From NCBI GenBank assembly GCA_027886185.1, contig WOAB01000568.1, forward strand, positions 3,906,001-3,970,000: 64,000 nt of DNA. Direction: 5' to 3'. The position numbers and the translations under genes were made by a program. The notes under the pieces are model-generated. The model worked only from the letters and a program-made list of their open reading frames with translations, did not search any database and was not told the origin of the DNA. Below are positions 24,573-35,064 of the stretch, in pieces. This DNA is from Rheum nobile. Taxonomy: Eukaryota; Streptophyta; Magnoliopsida; Caryophyllales; Polygonaceae. The number at the start of each line of letters is the position of its first letter. The stretch's first letter is position 1.

Positions 24573-25978
24573 GTGTGGCATTGTCTCAGGGTTGAGGTGT
24601 CCAAGGCCGAAGTCAAGGTGGTACACGCGGACCCACAGGTGTTGGACGACATAGGCATTTCTCCGTCTGAGAAGTCCGTGGAGACGCTGTACAAAATCCG
24701 TGTAAGTCCTTCTGAGCCTGATAAGCATTTTTTGATTGGCGCTAACGTTTCAGGGGATGAGCTGGAGTCCTTGTTTGGGCTCTTGAGAAGGAATAGAGAT
24801 GTCTTTTCTTGGAGCCCGTATGAAATGTCGGGGTTGAGTCCTGAAATTGCTTGTCACCGCCTCAATGTTGCCGCCACTTCTAAACTTGTGGTGCAAAGGG
24901 CGAGGAGGTCGTCGGTCCAGCATACGGAAGCAGTGATTAAAGAGCTTGAGAAATTGCTAGAAGCAGGGCGGGGAGCCGTTCTTTAGTTGGCCTCCTAAAA
25001 TGAAATTGATGCCACTTCTCAACTTCTTTTTCACCATTGTGGTGAAAAAGAAGAATAATGAGTGGAGAGTATGTGTTGACTACACGGATCTCAACAAGGC
25101 ATGCCTAAAGGATTGGTTTCCGCTCCCAAAGATAGATCGGGTGGTGGATGCTACTACAGGCCACGCTAGAATGAGCTTTCTTGATGCTTATAGGGGCTAT
25201 CATCAAATTCTCTTGCTAGAAAGTGATCAAGAGAAAACCTCCTTTGTCACCCCGAGGGGAATCTTTTGCTACAAGGTTATGCCCTTTGGGTTAAAGAATG
25301 CAAGGGCAACCTTCCAAAGGGCAGTGGTGTCGATATTCGCAAATCTGATTGGCAAGAAAGTTGAGGTCTACATTGACGACATGGTGGTCAAGAGCAGAGT
25401 GAAGGAATCTCACCTACAGGACTTACTGCTTGTTTTCGATATACTAAGGAGGGCCGAAATGAAGTTGAACGCTTCAAAATGCGCATTCGGGGTCAATTCA
25501 AACAAGTTTTTGGGGCATCCGGTCACGAGACGAGGCATAGAAGCAAGTCCAGATCAAATTCGGGCAATTCAGTCCGAGCAATGTAAAGGAAGTGCAAAAG
25601 CTCACCGGGATGGCAGCGGCACTTAACAGGTTTATCAGCAGGTCGTCAGATAAGTACAACTCTTTCTTTAAGCTGTTAAAGGGATACCAAATTTTCCAGT
25701 GGGATGATGAGTGTGAGCAGTCCCTCACTGAACTGAAAGCGTATCTGCAGCAACCCCCGGTTTTGTCGGTGCCCGAGCTAGAAGAGGAGTTGATCCTTTA
25801 TATAGCTGTGTTAGAGAGGGCCGTGAGCGCGGTTCTCATCAGAGAGGTGGACCGGGTCCATCGGCCCATGTATTACCTGAGCAAGACTCTTCTTGATGCT
25901 GAGAGCAGGTACACCCCGATGGAAAAGCTACTACTCGCATTAGTTGGGGCATCCAGAAAGTTGAATCATTACTTCTAG
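24573..25978 (+). pseudogene. Reverse transcriptase and RNase H, Tat-like
   Basis: The connection region (FSWSPYEMSGLSPEIACHRL) is followed after a frame break at about 24985 by RT: WRVCVDYTDLNKAC, ARMSFLDAYRGYHQI, MPFGLKNARATFQRA, and the catalytic YIDDMVVKS at about 25370-25395. RNase H (about 25735-25978) has YIAVLERAVSAVL in place of the usual Asp-Ala-Ser start, then RYTPMEKLLLALV. Frames change near 24985 and 25600. Confidence 0.8.
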
Positions 25979-26224
25979 GCTCATTCGATTGTGGTGATGA
26001 CAGCATTCCCGCTCAAAGCGCTCCTGGCTAGTTTAGATATGTCTGGGCGAGTGGCAAAGTGGGTCGTGGAGCTGGGGAAATATGAGCTATGGTTCATTCC
26101 AAGGACCGCAATCAAGGGTCAAGTTTTGGTCGACTTTGTAGCAGAGTTTGTGGGCGGTGATCCTGAGCCGGATCGCAAAGTCTGGCAGGTGAAGATAGGA
26201 AAGCAGAGTACCTGGGAGTTGTAG

Positions 26225-26599
26225 ATTGATGGCTCATGGAGTAGGAAAAGAGTGGGAGTCGGGTTGGTTCTAACATCCCCTTCAGGGGAGATTATTCGCT
26301 CTATAGTGAGACTCGGGTTTGAAGCGACAAACAACGATGCTGAATATGAGGCATTGATTTTGGGGTTGGCTACAGCTTGTAGTCAGGGGGCGAGTGAGCT
26401 CATCATCTATTCTGATTCTCAGCTAGTAGTCAATCAGGTTTCAGGAGAACATGGAGCAAAGTCAGCACGTATGCTAGCATATTTGGAGAAGGCCAAGAGT
26501 ATACTGGCAGGATTCAAGGAGTACCAGATGCAGCAGATTCCTCGAGAGCAGAATGAGGTGGCGGATGCCCTCACCACTTTAGCTTCTTCAAGCTCGTGA
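26225..26599 (+). pseudogene. Second (archaeal-type) RNase H, Tat-like
   Basis: One open stretch with the four acidic positions of this domain visible: IDGSWSRKRVG, AEYEALI, IYSDSQLVV, and NEVADALTTLA. Preserved acidic residues suggest this is the least damaged part of the element. A stop (TAG at 26222-26224) precedes it. A second RNase H before integrase marks the Tat lineage. Confidence 0.8.
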
Positions 26600-26859
26600 G
26601 AGGCATGGGCATGGGTGCACATTGATCTATTAGAAATTCTGAGCATTGAGGCAGAAGAGGTTATGCAAGTCGACGTGGAGCCTAGCTGGATGGATCCAAT
26701 CTTTGATTATTTGACCCGGGATATCCTTCCAGCAGGCAAGAAATGAAGCTCGGAAAATCAGACTACGAGCTGCTTGTTTTTGGGTGTCGTCCTCAGGTTT
26801 TCTCTACATTATGTCCTTCATGGGCGCTTATTTGAAGTGTGTGCCACCTTCCAAGGTGG

Positions 26860-28616
26860 AGGATTTTTTATTCGAGATACATGAAGGGTGTTGTGGTGTA
26901 CATGCCGTTGTGAGAAGCCTCACATTCAGGGCCAACGCACAGGGGTATTAGTGGCCTTATATGCCGAAGGATGTAGAGTGTTATGTAAGGAGGTGTGAAA
27001 AATGCCAGAAGTTTGCCAAGTTAACCCTCAGCCTGCAGGTGATTTGCACCCCTTGACCAGCCTGTGGCCATTCGCACAGTGGGGATTGGACTTAGTTGGC
27101 CTGTTTTCCAAGGCCCCAGGAAACAAGCATTTTCTGGTGACTGCCACTGATTATTTGACCAAGTGGGTTGAAGCGAAACCGTTATCCATCATAAGGGACA
27201 TCGACATCAATAAGTTTATATGGGAGTTCATCATAACTCGATTTGGCATTCCATATTCTTTGATATCTGATAACAGGACTCAATTCAGTAGCGCCTCATT
27301 TAAAGTTTTTTGTGCAGGTTATGGCATCAAAAATTTCTACTCATATGTAGCTTCCGCTGGCAAATAGCCAGGATGAGGCCACGAACAAGGCTATTCTGGA
27401 TGGAATCAAGAAGAGATTGGACCAAGCTAAGGATCAATGGGCGGAGGAGCTGTGATGTGACCCTGCCCTCCATGTCAGCTACAGAGGAGGAAGTCGCCAT
27501 GAGACATCCGCCTTGAGACTCCTCTACAGCTACATCCATTCTGAGATCGATTAAAGAGATTTACTATTTCTGGACATTTCTATAAATAATATTTCTAGTT
27601 TTAGTAGCTGCTATTTCTGGGTGGTTGCCATTTATGTTAAATGGGCCGCCAGAATTAGTAACTAGAGAGTCTGGCCCATTAGGTCAACTCTCTAGTATAA
27701 ATACTCTCTTTTGTCTTCATTTTCAACTACGTCGAAATAGAGCTTGTTTTCCAGTCGAGTAATCTCCTGCAAACCCGGGCCCTGACGTCACAAAGTTAAC
27801 GCGTTCCTAGTAGAACTATCCTGGCGCATTAACTCGGTTACCGAACTATCCAATCACTTATCCGCAAATCCCGAGACAAGAACTAACCCTAGTTCTTGCC
27901 TCCCCACCAACACTCAAACCCTAATCCATGGCAGCCACCACCCCTTCACCTTCACGGCTGCCTCCTTCACCACCACCAATCCGCCGCCGATCTCCCCCAT
28001 CGCCGCCGGTCACCGTCCGATAGCATCCACAGCCCGCCGAACGCTCCTTCTTCCCTTTCCGACGTGTTGAACGCCCTACTACACATTCAATCGATCTCGT
28101 GACAGGGAATCGTGGTCTTTCCCCGGACAAGGTCACATCAAGCTGCCTGTTGTGCTTTGGGAGCACCGCACGACCCCAAGGAGGTCAACTGGAGAGTCCC
28201 CTTTTGCTCTAGCATACGGGACGGAAGCCGTCATACCTCTGGAGATGGGACTTCCAACCATCCGGACCACGGTTTTTGAGCAAGGAGAGAATGACCAAGC
28301 TCTCAAAATCAACCTTGACTTGCTGCTAGAGAAGAGGGAAGCGACATATGTGCGCTTATCGGCCTATCAGCGGGAATTGAGCAGGCTACACAACAAAAAT
28401 CTCAAGCCCCGCAGCTTTCAAGCCGACGATTTCGTGCTTCGTAAGGTCCTCAGCAACGCAAAGGATCCGACCGAAGGCAAGCTGGGCGCCAATTGGGAAG
28501 GTCCGTATCGGGTCATGTTGAATCCGGGTAACGGCTCCTACAAGTTAGAGGATCTAAGCGGCAAGGCAGTCCTGCGCACTTGGAACACCTCAAATTTGAA
28601 GAAGTACTACATATGA
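26860..28616 (+). pseudogene. Integrase, Tat-like, interrupted by a solo LTR
   Basis: The zinc region (HEGCCGVHAV, then CEKCQKFAK) is near 26880-27030. The core has WGLDLVGLFSKAPGNKHFLV (first Asp) and LISDNRTQF (second Asp) at about 27085-27290. After two stops near 27365-27375 it reaches GAGGAGCTG at 27444-27452, where the solo LTR is inserted. Sequence resumes at 28146 with VLWEHRTTPRRSTGESPFAL, TEAVIPLE, and the C-terminal GKLGANWEGPYRV, ending at a TGA at 28614-28616. The second part alone is one 154-codon open frame. Confidence 0.85.
27453..28140 (+). mobile_element. Solo LTR in the integrase, 5-bp TSD AGCTG
   Basis: The 688-bp insert begins TGATGTGACC and ends GGTCACATCA, a perfect 10-bp terminal inversion with TG...CA ends. 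It is flanked by AGCTG at 27448-27452 and 28141-28145; one copy restores the integrase sequence around LPVVLWEH. A TATA-like AGTATAAATACTC lies at about 27693. No internal retroelement domain, so it is a solo LTR. Family not identified. Confidence 0.85.
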
Positions 28617-28811
28617 ACACATTAGGTAGGGGGTACGGCTTTTTCCTCTCCGTACGGCTTTTTCCCATGAGGTTTTTCTGCGGAGAGGTTTTAACGAGGC
28701 CCCCGGGGAGGTTGCCCCATCATTTTTGGGATATTGTGTTGTTTGACATTCGATTTTGCAAAGACTTTCGTTCATCAATGCATTGCATTTTTTAGCTCTA
28801 TTGATGGCACA

Positions 28812-29032
28812 TGTTGTTAAAAGGCGAGTTGGCATTCTCATGTTGCGCTCCCAACGAATTGGCACAGGTTGTCAAAAGGCAAGCTGGCATTCTCATGTTG
28901 TGCTCCCAACGAATTGGCACAGGTTGTCAAAGTGCGAGCTGACATTCTCATGCTGCGCTCCTAACGAATTGGCACAGGTTGTCAAAAGGTGAACTAGCAT
29001 TCTTATGCTGCGCTCCCAACGAATCAACAAAG
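28812..29032 (+). repeat. 55-bp tandem repeat, four copies
   Basis: Units start at 28813, 28868, 28923 and 28978, each beginning GTTGT(C/T)AAA and ending near CCAACGAATTGGCACAG; the last is diverged. It lies in the 3' untranslated zone of the Tat-like element, where tandem repeats are common. Confidence 0.9.
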
Positions 29033-29234
29033 GATGCTTAGAGCATTAAGTGAAAGGCAAGCAAGCATCTTCGTGTTCCGCTCCCAACAAGTGTACATGA
29101 GTCGATATCACATATGTCGCCCTCACGGATAAGAAACAAAGCAAAACAGACCACCGAACGAGTTGTACAAAGCAACCCAGCCTAGCGGGATCCATGTTGG
29201 GGCATCAAAACGGCCAGAAAGAGCCCCTGAGGAT

Positions 29235-29600
29235 CAGCACGGTTTATTACAAACCGTGCCAAAAATGTTCCAGATCGTGCCGGCACACGAAAGTGCCAGA
29301 ACCGACTTATGTAAAGAGCCACGGTTTGTGACAAACCGTGCGGACGGTGTCACAAACCGTGTGCAAGTTCTCGGAGCCAGAAGAATCGGCCTCTGTAAAG
29401 AGGCACGGTTTATGACAAACCGTGCAGACGGTGTCACAAAACGTGCGCAATTATTGGAATTTTGCGAATTTGAGCTTCTGTAATTTGGCACGGTTTGTCA
29501 CAAACCGTGCCAATGATGTCACAAACCGTGCGCCTCGCCAGAATACACGGAACGACGTCTCTGCAAGCACGCACGACTTGCTGCAAACCGTGCGGTGAGT
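29235..29600 (+). repeat. Palindromic CACGGTTTGTnACAAACCGTG cluster
   Basis: About five units, each with a palindrome such as CACGGTTTGTGACAAACCGTG (near 29322) followed in the middle three by a half-site GTGTCACAAACCGTG. Units are spaced about 75-90 bp (near 29240, 29322, 29404, 29490, 29568). The first and last are more degenerate. Each full unit can form a strong hairpin. Confidence 0.85.
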
Positions 29601-29639
29601 CCTAAATCGTGTCGGACCGGGATTTTCGGATCCATCGAT

Positions 29640-30130
29640 CTCGGTTGAGCTCGAAAGATCCGATGGGCAAAATGAGAGGGATAATTGTGACTAATTAATT
29701 ATCCCTAAAATCAGAAAAAGAAGAAATAAAGAATATCTTCATGGAAAAATTAATTGGTAAGATATCATTAATTATCCAACAAACAAGGAAGCAGTTATTA
29801 TCCCAATATCTTAGAAGATAATAAGGAAAAAAGGTAATTAAGAAGAAAAGGAAAAAAAAAACCCTAATCCTCTCTCATTCTTTTCATACGTACGTTTCCT
29901 TCTCCTTTACCTCCATTGGAGATTTTTGGTGTTCTTGACTGACTTGAGCGTCGGAGGTGAATCAGGGGACACCATCCCCCACCCCTTACATTTTCTTTGT
30001 TCTCAGATCCAACGAGAAGACCGGTTACAGTTTCTGGAAGTTTTTTGGGGAAGTTCTATCGTTCTCTTTCTGATCTCTAAGGTAGTACGAATTATTTCTA
30101 CTACAAATATGTACCCAAAAGACTTGAGGA
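29640..30130 (+). repeat. Probable 3' LTR sequence of the Tat-like element
   Basis: Contains GACTTGAGCGTCGGAGG (about 29938) followed by a C-rich GGGGACACCATCCCCCACCCC, a pattern seen in R/U5 of many Tat LTRs. Exact ends not determined; no 5' LTR is in the window to compare. Confidence 0.5.
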
Positions 30131-30139
30131 ACTTACTTC

Positions 30140-30961
30140 TAAGGGTGGCTCTAATACCACTTGATGTTTCTTGAGGATCTTCTACGTTGTTGTTCTTGAA
30201 AGTAAGACTAGAATTGAACTCTTGATGATTCCTTGGGAGTGTTACTTACTCGAAGGGACTGAATTTTGAATCGTGGGGGAGGAGAAGATTTTTTTAATCT
30301 TCTTGAATTTGTTTTTTGTTGTTTTTGAAGTTGAATAAGTAATCAACTCTCTTCTAGAATCCACCCCAAAAGATTGAAAGGCTTGTATTAATCTTGGAGT
30401 CAACCAAGAGCTTGACAAGGTTGACATGATGCAAGCACAAGAGTCCATTTGTGTTGAATGGGATCGATGCGTGGATGAAGACCTAAGAATCCACCAAGGA
30501 ATTCAACAAAGGGTAACCTTTAGTCCACAAGGTTGGTTGTTGGAATCCACCTACAAGTTGAAATCAATACTTGGAAATGAAAAACTAAAATTTAACTTGA
30601 TAAAAGATACAAAGGATTTTTTCTTCAAGCCTTGTCTAACCTAAAATAAGAAGACTAGATGGGTATTTAATTATTTATGCCCAAAAGGAGAGGTAGGTAA
30701 AACCCATGGGCTGATGGGCTTAATGTTTAGATGAAAAAAACACATTTGCAAAATAAAAAGTTAAGACCAAAAAACAAGCACACACTTGTGCACACCTAGG
30801 CCCCGACACCCTTGGAATCATTCTCGGTGACGGCCTTGTATCATGGCATGGCGTCCGTAGCTATGGAGTGCATGCCTCTTCCTCGGTTGCGTCACAGCCT
30901 TGACTCCTTGATCTTGAATGTTGCTTTGGTTATTGTCATTAATGTGAGGTAGGATCACATC
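30140..30961 (-). repeat. Probable LTR in reverse orientation with an adjacent primer-binding site
   Basis: The reverse strand ends the LTR with CCTCAAGAAACA (30165) and is followed by TCAAGTGGTATTAGAGCC (about 30147-30164), close to the initiator-Met tRNA primer-binding site TGGTATCAGAGC. The other end is probably near 30961 (TGATGTGATCC on the reverse strand). No coding domain is attached on the internal side. Boundaries are inference. Confidence 0.45.
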
Positions 30962-31149
30962 ACAGATGCATGATATTCATCAGATCCCGACAAAGAGAAA
31001 TCTCAAAATGGCTATGTATTCATGTATGGAAATAGATTGGTCTCTTTGAAGTCACAAAAAAGCAATTACAATGATGTCATCAAATCATGCAGAATTAATT
31101 GTTCTTTATAAAGCATGAAGTGAATGTGTCTGGTTGAGATCAATGATAG

Positions 31150-31530
31150 GATATATACAAAAGGAATGCATAATGTGAACAATTACTGAAAATCCAACTA
31201 AGATATATGAAGACAAATATGCGTGTATCACACAAGTAAATGAGGGTTATATTAAAAGTGATCGTACAAAACACATTTCATCAAAATTCTTCTCAACTCA
31301 TGATCTAGAGAAAGAAGGCAAGATTGATATCCAACAAATTCGATCTTTTAACAATCCTACTGATTTGTTCACAAAGTCATTACATCACAAGAAGTTTGAA
31401 AAGCTTGTGTACAAGTTTGAGATGCGCAAATTTAGAGAAGTTTATTTTTCAGGGAGAAAATTATACGCATTGCATTATTTGTTCCTTCGATCTGATTTTT
31501 ATCACATTGAGGTTTTCCTGACAAGGTTTT
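31150..31530 (+). pseudogene. Copia RNase H C-terminal fragment
   Basis: One frame reads IYEDKYACITQVNEGYIKSD, then TKHISSKFFSTHDLEKEGKI, then NPTDLFTKSLHHKKFEKLV, the end of a Ty1/copia RNase H. The acidic ED position and the TDLFTKSL motif are clear. A stop lies before TENPTKIYEDK. Downstream (31560-31640) are CCTAGTGGGTTTTTCCT and AACTAGGCAG, common in the 3' part of Copia elements. Confidence 0.8.
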
Positions 31531-32067
31531 AAATGAGGCAGTACTACAAAGCGTATAATGCAAGTTATACTTTTTTTCCTTGTGCTATGGTTTTTATCCT
31601 AGTGGGTTTTTCCTAAACATGTTCTTAACTAGGCAGCCTATACCTAAACTTTGAGAAAAGGTGAATATATTCAAGGGATGAGTGTTATAAGATATATAGT
31701 TGAGGTGAATTATTCAGCTTTAGTGGTACACTTGCGGCCTTTTGTAAAATCAGCCCTTTAGGTTAAGAAGCTGGATATGGCGGGGTAATTCCGGTCTTTG
31801 TCTGAGAAGCCATAAATTAGGCTAATGAAAGGCATGTAAGATCCATTGTTAAATCATCCAAGAAATGAACAAGTTTTGTTCAATTCGTTAAAATCTCACA
31901 ACACGTCCATCTTAATAAGTTGTTGCAATATTATATAGTCAGATAAATGCGAAGAAAATGTCAGACAAAGGGAGCAGTAAGCTAGACCATGATTGTTTTC
32001 CTTGGTAGTACTTGCACACAAACTGGAAAAGGAATAACATAAGCAGGAAGAGAGACGGTGACACAAC
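31531..32067 (+). other. Copia 3' region, possible LTR start, and intergenic sequence
   Basis: A purine-rich ATTCAAGGGATGAG at about 31668-31681 precedes TGTTATAAG, which may be the start of a 3' LTR. Its end was not found. No gene; the last part is probably 3' flanking sequence of peroxiredoxin Q. Confidence 0.4.
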
Positions 32068-33613
32068 CTACAGGCTCTGGAGGAGCTTCAACGTCTCGTC
32101 GATGTGCTTCTCGGGCTGGAATTGGTTGTTGTAAATGAGCTGAACCACCCCGTTCTTGTCGAGAACGTAAGTCTGTCTCCCGGGCAGGGCTCCAAACAGA
32201 TCACCCGGCACCCCCCACTCCTTCCTCACCTTGTTACCCTCGTCACTTAGTAGTGTGAATGGAAGTCTGTACTTGTTTGCAAATGCCTGCACCCATCAAA
32301 CGTCTCAACTTTATCGTCCACAAGGATACAAAGATCTATTGCTGCAGTACAAACACGATATCTCGAAACGCATTATACCTTGTGAGAAGGTACATTGTCT
32401 CCACTAATCCCGACTACTGCTGCTCCCGCCTTCTTGAATTTTTCGTAAGAGTCTCGGAATGCACACGCCTGGAATATGTCCAACCAATATACAAAGACAT
32501 TCATTTTATAAGCTTACAATGTTCTCCCACCAAGGTCTGTTTGTGGATATGATATATGATAACAACTGCGGAATTGCATATAACACAAAACATAAGTCCA
32601 GTCTAAATGGTGAACCTCATCATAGGCGCTTTTATACACTATTCCAGTGCCATATCCTCTTTCTAACCAGGGACAAGATCTCACTCATGTCCAACAGAAA
32701 TGGAGTTAACCACTCCTCATGGATTGGGCAAATTGGCCTACAGGCCGGTGAGGAGCCATTTGATACATCACCTGCTCTGTGTCTTGACTCATTATCATCC
32801 AGAATATAAGCATGACATCCGCTATACAGATGATGAACTAATACAAATCTATTAGACTATTTCCGAGGATCGAATTACTACAAGAACCTGCAAACTTGAG
32901 TTTGTGCTAAAGTTAATGTGCTAGGTAATTGTAGATTATTCAACCAAAAATGGTAAATGTAGGTTTGTAACAATTACTGTGATATAAAATATGATTCACC
33001 TTTTTACACTAGTCTATTGTTTTTCAACAACCCAAGACATCTCCAAGCAGGCCCTCCCTCTAACCAATAAACATATTAGAAACGTCGTTTTGGAGAGGGC
33101 TATCAAGAAATTAAGCAGATTAATGGTGAGAATTTGGAAGAGCAATTCCATGAGATGAGAATGAGGGAGACGTGCCTGCTTGGTGCAACCAGGAGTCTCA
33201 TCAGCAGGATAAAAGTAGACAACAACAGGCTTCCCCTTGAACTTGGAGAGGCTCACATTTTTCCCATCTTGATCTTTCAAATTGAAATCTGGTGGTTTAG
33301 ACCCCTTATTCACCTGCAATAAAAAAGAATCATAACCCGCAAATTGGGCTTCACTAAACCTCCATATTCGCCAGCAATTTCACATATCTTCACAGAAAAC
33401 TACCTTTGCAAGAACCACATTGGGTCCCTTGGAAGCAGAAGGGCGTGACGAGTGGGCGGATAAGGAGGAAGAGGAAGGCAATTTGAGTCCGCAGAACTGA
33501 GACCGGGAAGAATTAAGGAAAACTGGAAGCCTTTGAGGAGAGAGCGAGATCTGGGTGTTGGTAGGGAGGGAATGGGAGACGTAGGAATGACTCGAAAGAG
33601 ATAGAGTAGCCAT
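32068..33613 (-). CDS. PRXQ: Peroxiredoxin Q, chloroplast thiol peroxidase
   Basis: Four exons on the minus strand: 33613-33404, 33313-33176, 32468-32379 and 32286-32068, together 218 codons plus TAG, phase 0 throughout. The first ~65 residues are Ser-rich and lack acidic residues, like a chloroplast transit peptide. The mature part has the peroxidatic Cys113 in DETPGCTKQ and the resolving Cys118 five residues later, the CxxxxC spacing of plant PrxQ. Arg183 in GRQTYVLD is the conserved active-site Arg. PrxQ reduces peroxides with thioredoxin near thylakoids. Intron 1 and intron 3 are GT-AG; intron 2 reads CAG|GCACGT, a GC-AG intron, because exon 3 supplies ACAFRDSY. The upstream MKSYHQ extension is in frame but lies before the transit-peptide-like start at 33613. 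This is the only clearly intact ordinary host gene in the window. Confidence 0.95.
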
Positions 33614-33910
33614 GAATTTCAATGGAGCTTGTAGCTGCTTGTTTTGGTGATAAGATTTCACACACTAGCTAGTGACTTGTGTGCTTTGATTCGCAGTGCT
33701 TTTGTGTACTTGATTTTCGGTTAATTTACAATGAAACGCCATAAATGAAGGGATTCTATAAAACTTTTCTTAGGGTATTTTTATTGGAGTCTCATAGAAT
33801 GGGTCTTATAGAGAGTTTTTGGGAGAATTATTTGCTATAAGACCCATGGTGTATTGGGTGTTTTTATTGGGGTCTTTTAGATTTTGTTTAAATTATAATT
33901 ATATCCTTTT

Positions 33911-34138
33911 GTTTATATTAAATTATCAATATACCATTTATTATATTATTATATCTCTTATTATATATTAATGTAAACAAAATTTAAAAAAAGCATACAT
34001 TAAATTTATTAATGCTATTTTATTGTTTATATTAAATTACCAATATACCATTTATTATATTATTATATCTCTTATTATATATTAATGTAAAAAAAATTAC
34101 AAAAATCATACATTAAATTTATTAATCTTGTTTTATTT
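33911..34138. repeat. 114-bp direct tandem duplication, AT-rich
   Basis: GTTTATATTAAATTAYCAAT begins both copies (33911 and 34025), and the similarity continues through TTATTATATATTAATGTAAA and CATACATTAAATTTATTAAT. Confidence 0.85.
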
Positions 34139-34343
34139 TAATTATTTAATTATATTATTTATTTAAAATTAAGACAGACAAACATACATTGATAGGCAAA
34201 TCAACAAAAGTGATGCATAAATTTAAGAAAATAAAACAACATGCGAAAACAACATGAACTAAACCAAATGACGAAATTTAACGACAAACATCACATGATA
34301 CACGACTTAATAATTAAAAACAACACATAAATAGCAAAACAAT

Positions 34344-34712
34344 CTAATTGTTGTCATAACGGTCCCAAATGTGTTTCTTCAAATCTTCCTTCAACCTGTG
34401 ATATATTGTTCTATCCCGAATTTGAGCCCTCCTTGTAATAACTGGATTGTTCATAATCTCTGGTCTATCATTGCTCCAATCCTGGTTATCCACTGATGTA
34501 TTCTCTCCACTTACTCCTTCACCGAATTGTGGGATTTCGTATCCATGATGGGTGTAAGAATATCGTTCATCTTCTACGATCATATTATGTAGAATGATGC
34601 AAGCCCTCATTATCCTTCCAAGCTTTCCAAAATCCCAAGAGAGTGCTGGTTGACGAACTATTGCAAAACGAGATTGCAGCACTCCAAACGCCCTCTCCAC
34701 ATCTTTAACGCA
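34344..34712 (-). pseudogene. Harbinger transposase, C-terminal part
   Basis: Open from about 34712 to the TAG at 34344: VKDVERAFGVLQSRFAIVRQ, LGRIMRACIILHNMIVEDER. These are hallmarks of DDE_Tnp_4 (PIF/Harbinger) C-termini. The tail ends in DLKKHIWDRYDNN. The two catalytic Asp residues lie upstream in intact genes and are missing; upstream sequence is unrelated GC-rich insert. It lies next to peroxiredoxin Q but is not linked to it by function. Confidence 0.8.
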
Positions 34713-34744
34713 CCAATTTTTAAATAAATCATTTCTAAAAATAT

Positions 34745-34990
34745 AATAATGGACGGCCAGGAACAAATCCTGGCCGTCCATAACGTGACACGCGGCGCCC
34801 ATCGGGCGCGCCGCATGGCACTCTCCTCCCCAGCTGGAATAAGGACGCGTTTGCCCATATGCCCAAAACGACGTCGTTTTGGTTTGGACGAAGGCAAAAA
34901 AAAATTTGATCGCCAAACACGCCCTTATTCCCTCTCTCCATGGGACCGTCCCATGAAATGGGTAAATTTGGGGACGGTGAAAGGGTCCTA
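34745..34990. repeat. GC-rich insert with nested palindromes
   Basis: GGACGGCCAGGA / TCCTGGCCGTCC (34751-34779, 5-base loop), a GCGGCGCCCATCGGGCGCGCCGC segment (about 34793-34815) and CATGGGACGGTCCCATG (about 34939-34956). It replaces the transposase N-terminal coding part. Possibly a separate MITE; family unknown. Confidence 0.6.
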
Positions 34991-35064
34991 TAGATTTATA
35001 TGAATATTATATATTAAAAATCCTATGGGACTCATGTATCGGACCCCGTTAAATTTGCTCTTAT

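Larger units (their letters stand above)
23345..30130 (+). mobile_element. Tat-like Ty3/gypsy remnant
   Basis: Gag, protease, RT, RNase H, a second RNase H and integrase follow in order on the plus strand. The extra RNase H between RNase H and integrase is known from the plant Tat lineage (Ogre/Retand type). The 5' LTR and gag start are missing. A 3' untranslated zone with tandem and palindromic repeats follows pol, then LTR-like sequence with GACTTGAGCGTCGGAGG at about 29938, a motif common in Tat LTRs. A solo LTR splits the integrase. Confidence 0.8.
33770..35050 (-). mobile_element. PIF/Harbinger remnant
   Basis: Contains the C-terminal part of a Harbinger transposase (34344-34712). The ends have similar inverted motifs (GGAGTCTCATAG near 33785; GAGTCCCATAGG on the other strand near 35020), but a TIR and a 3-bp target duplication could not be fixed. 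The middle holds a GC-rich insert at 34745-34990. Confidence 0.5.

Noticed and set aside
34749..35003. 84-codon plus-strand frame over the GC-rich insert
   Set aside because: It crosses palindromic insert sequence and has no known motif.
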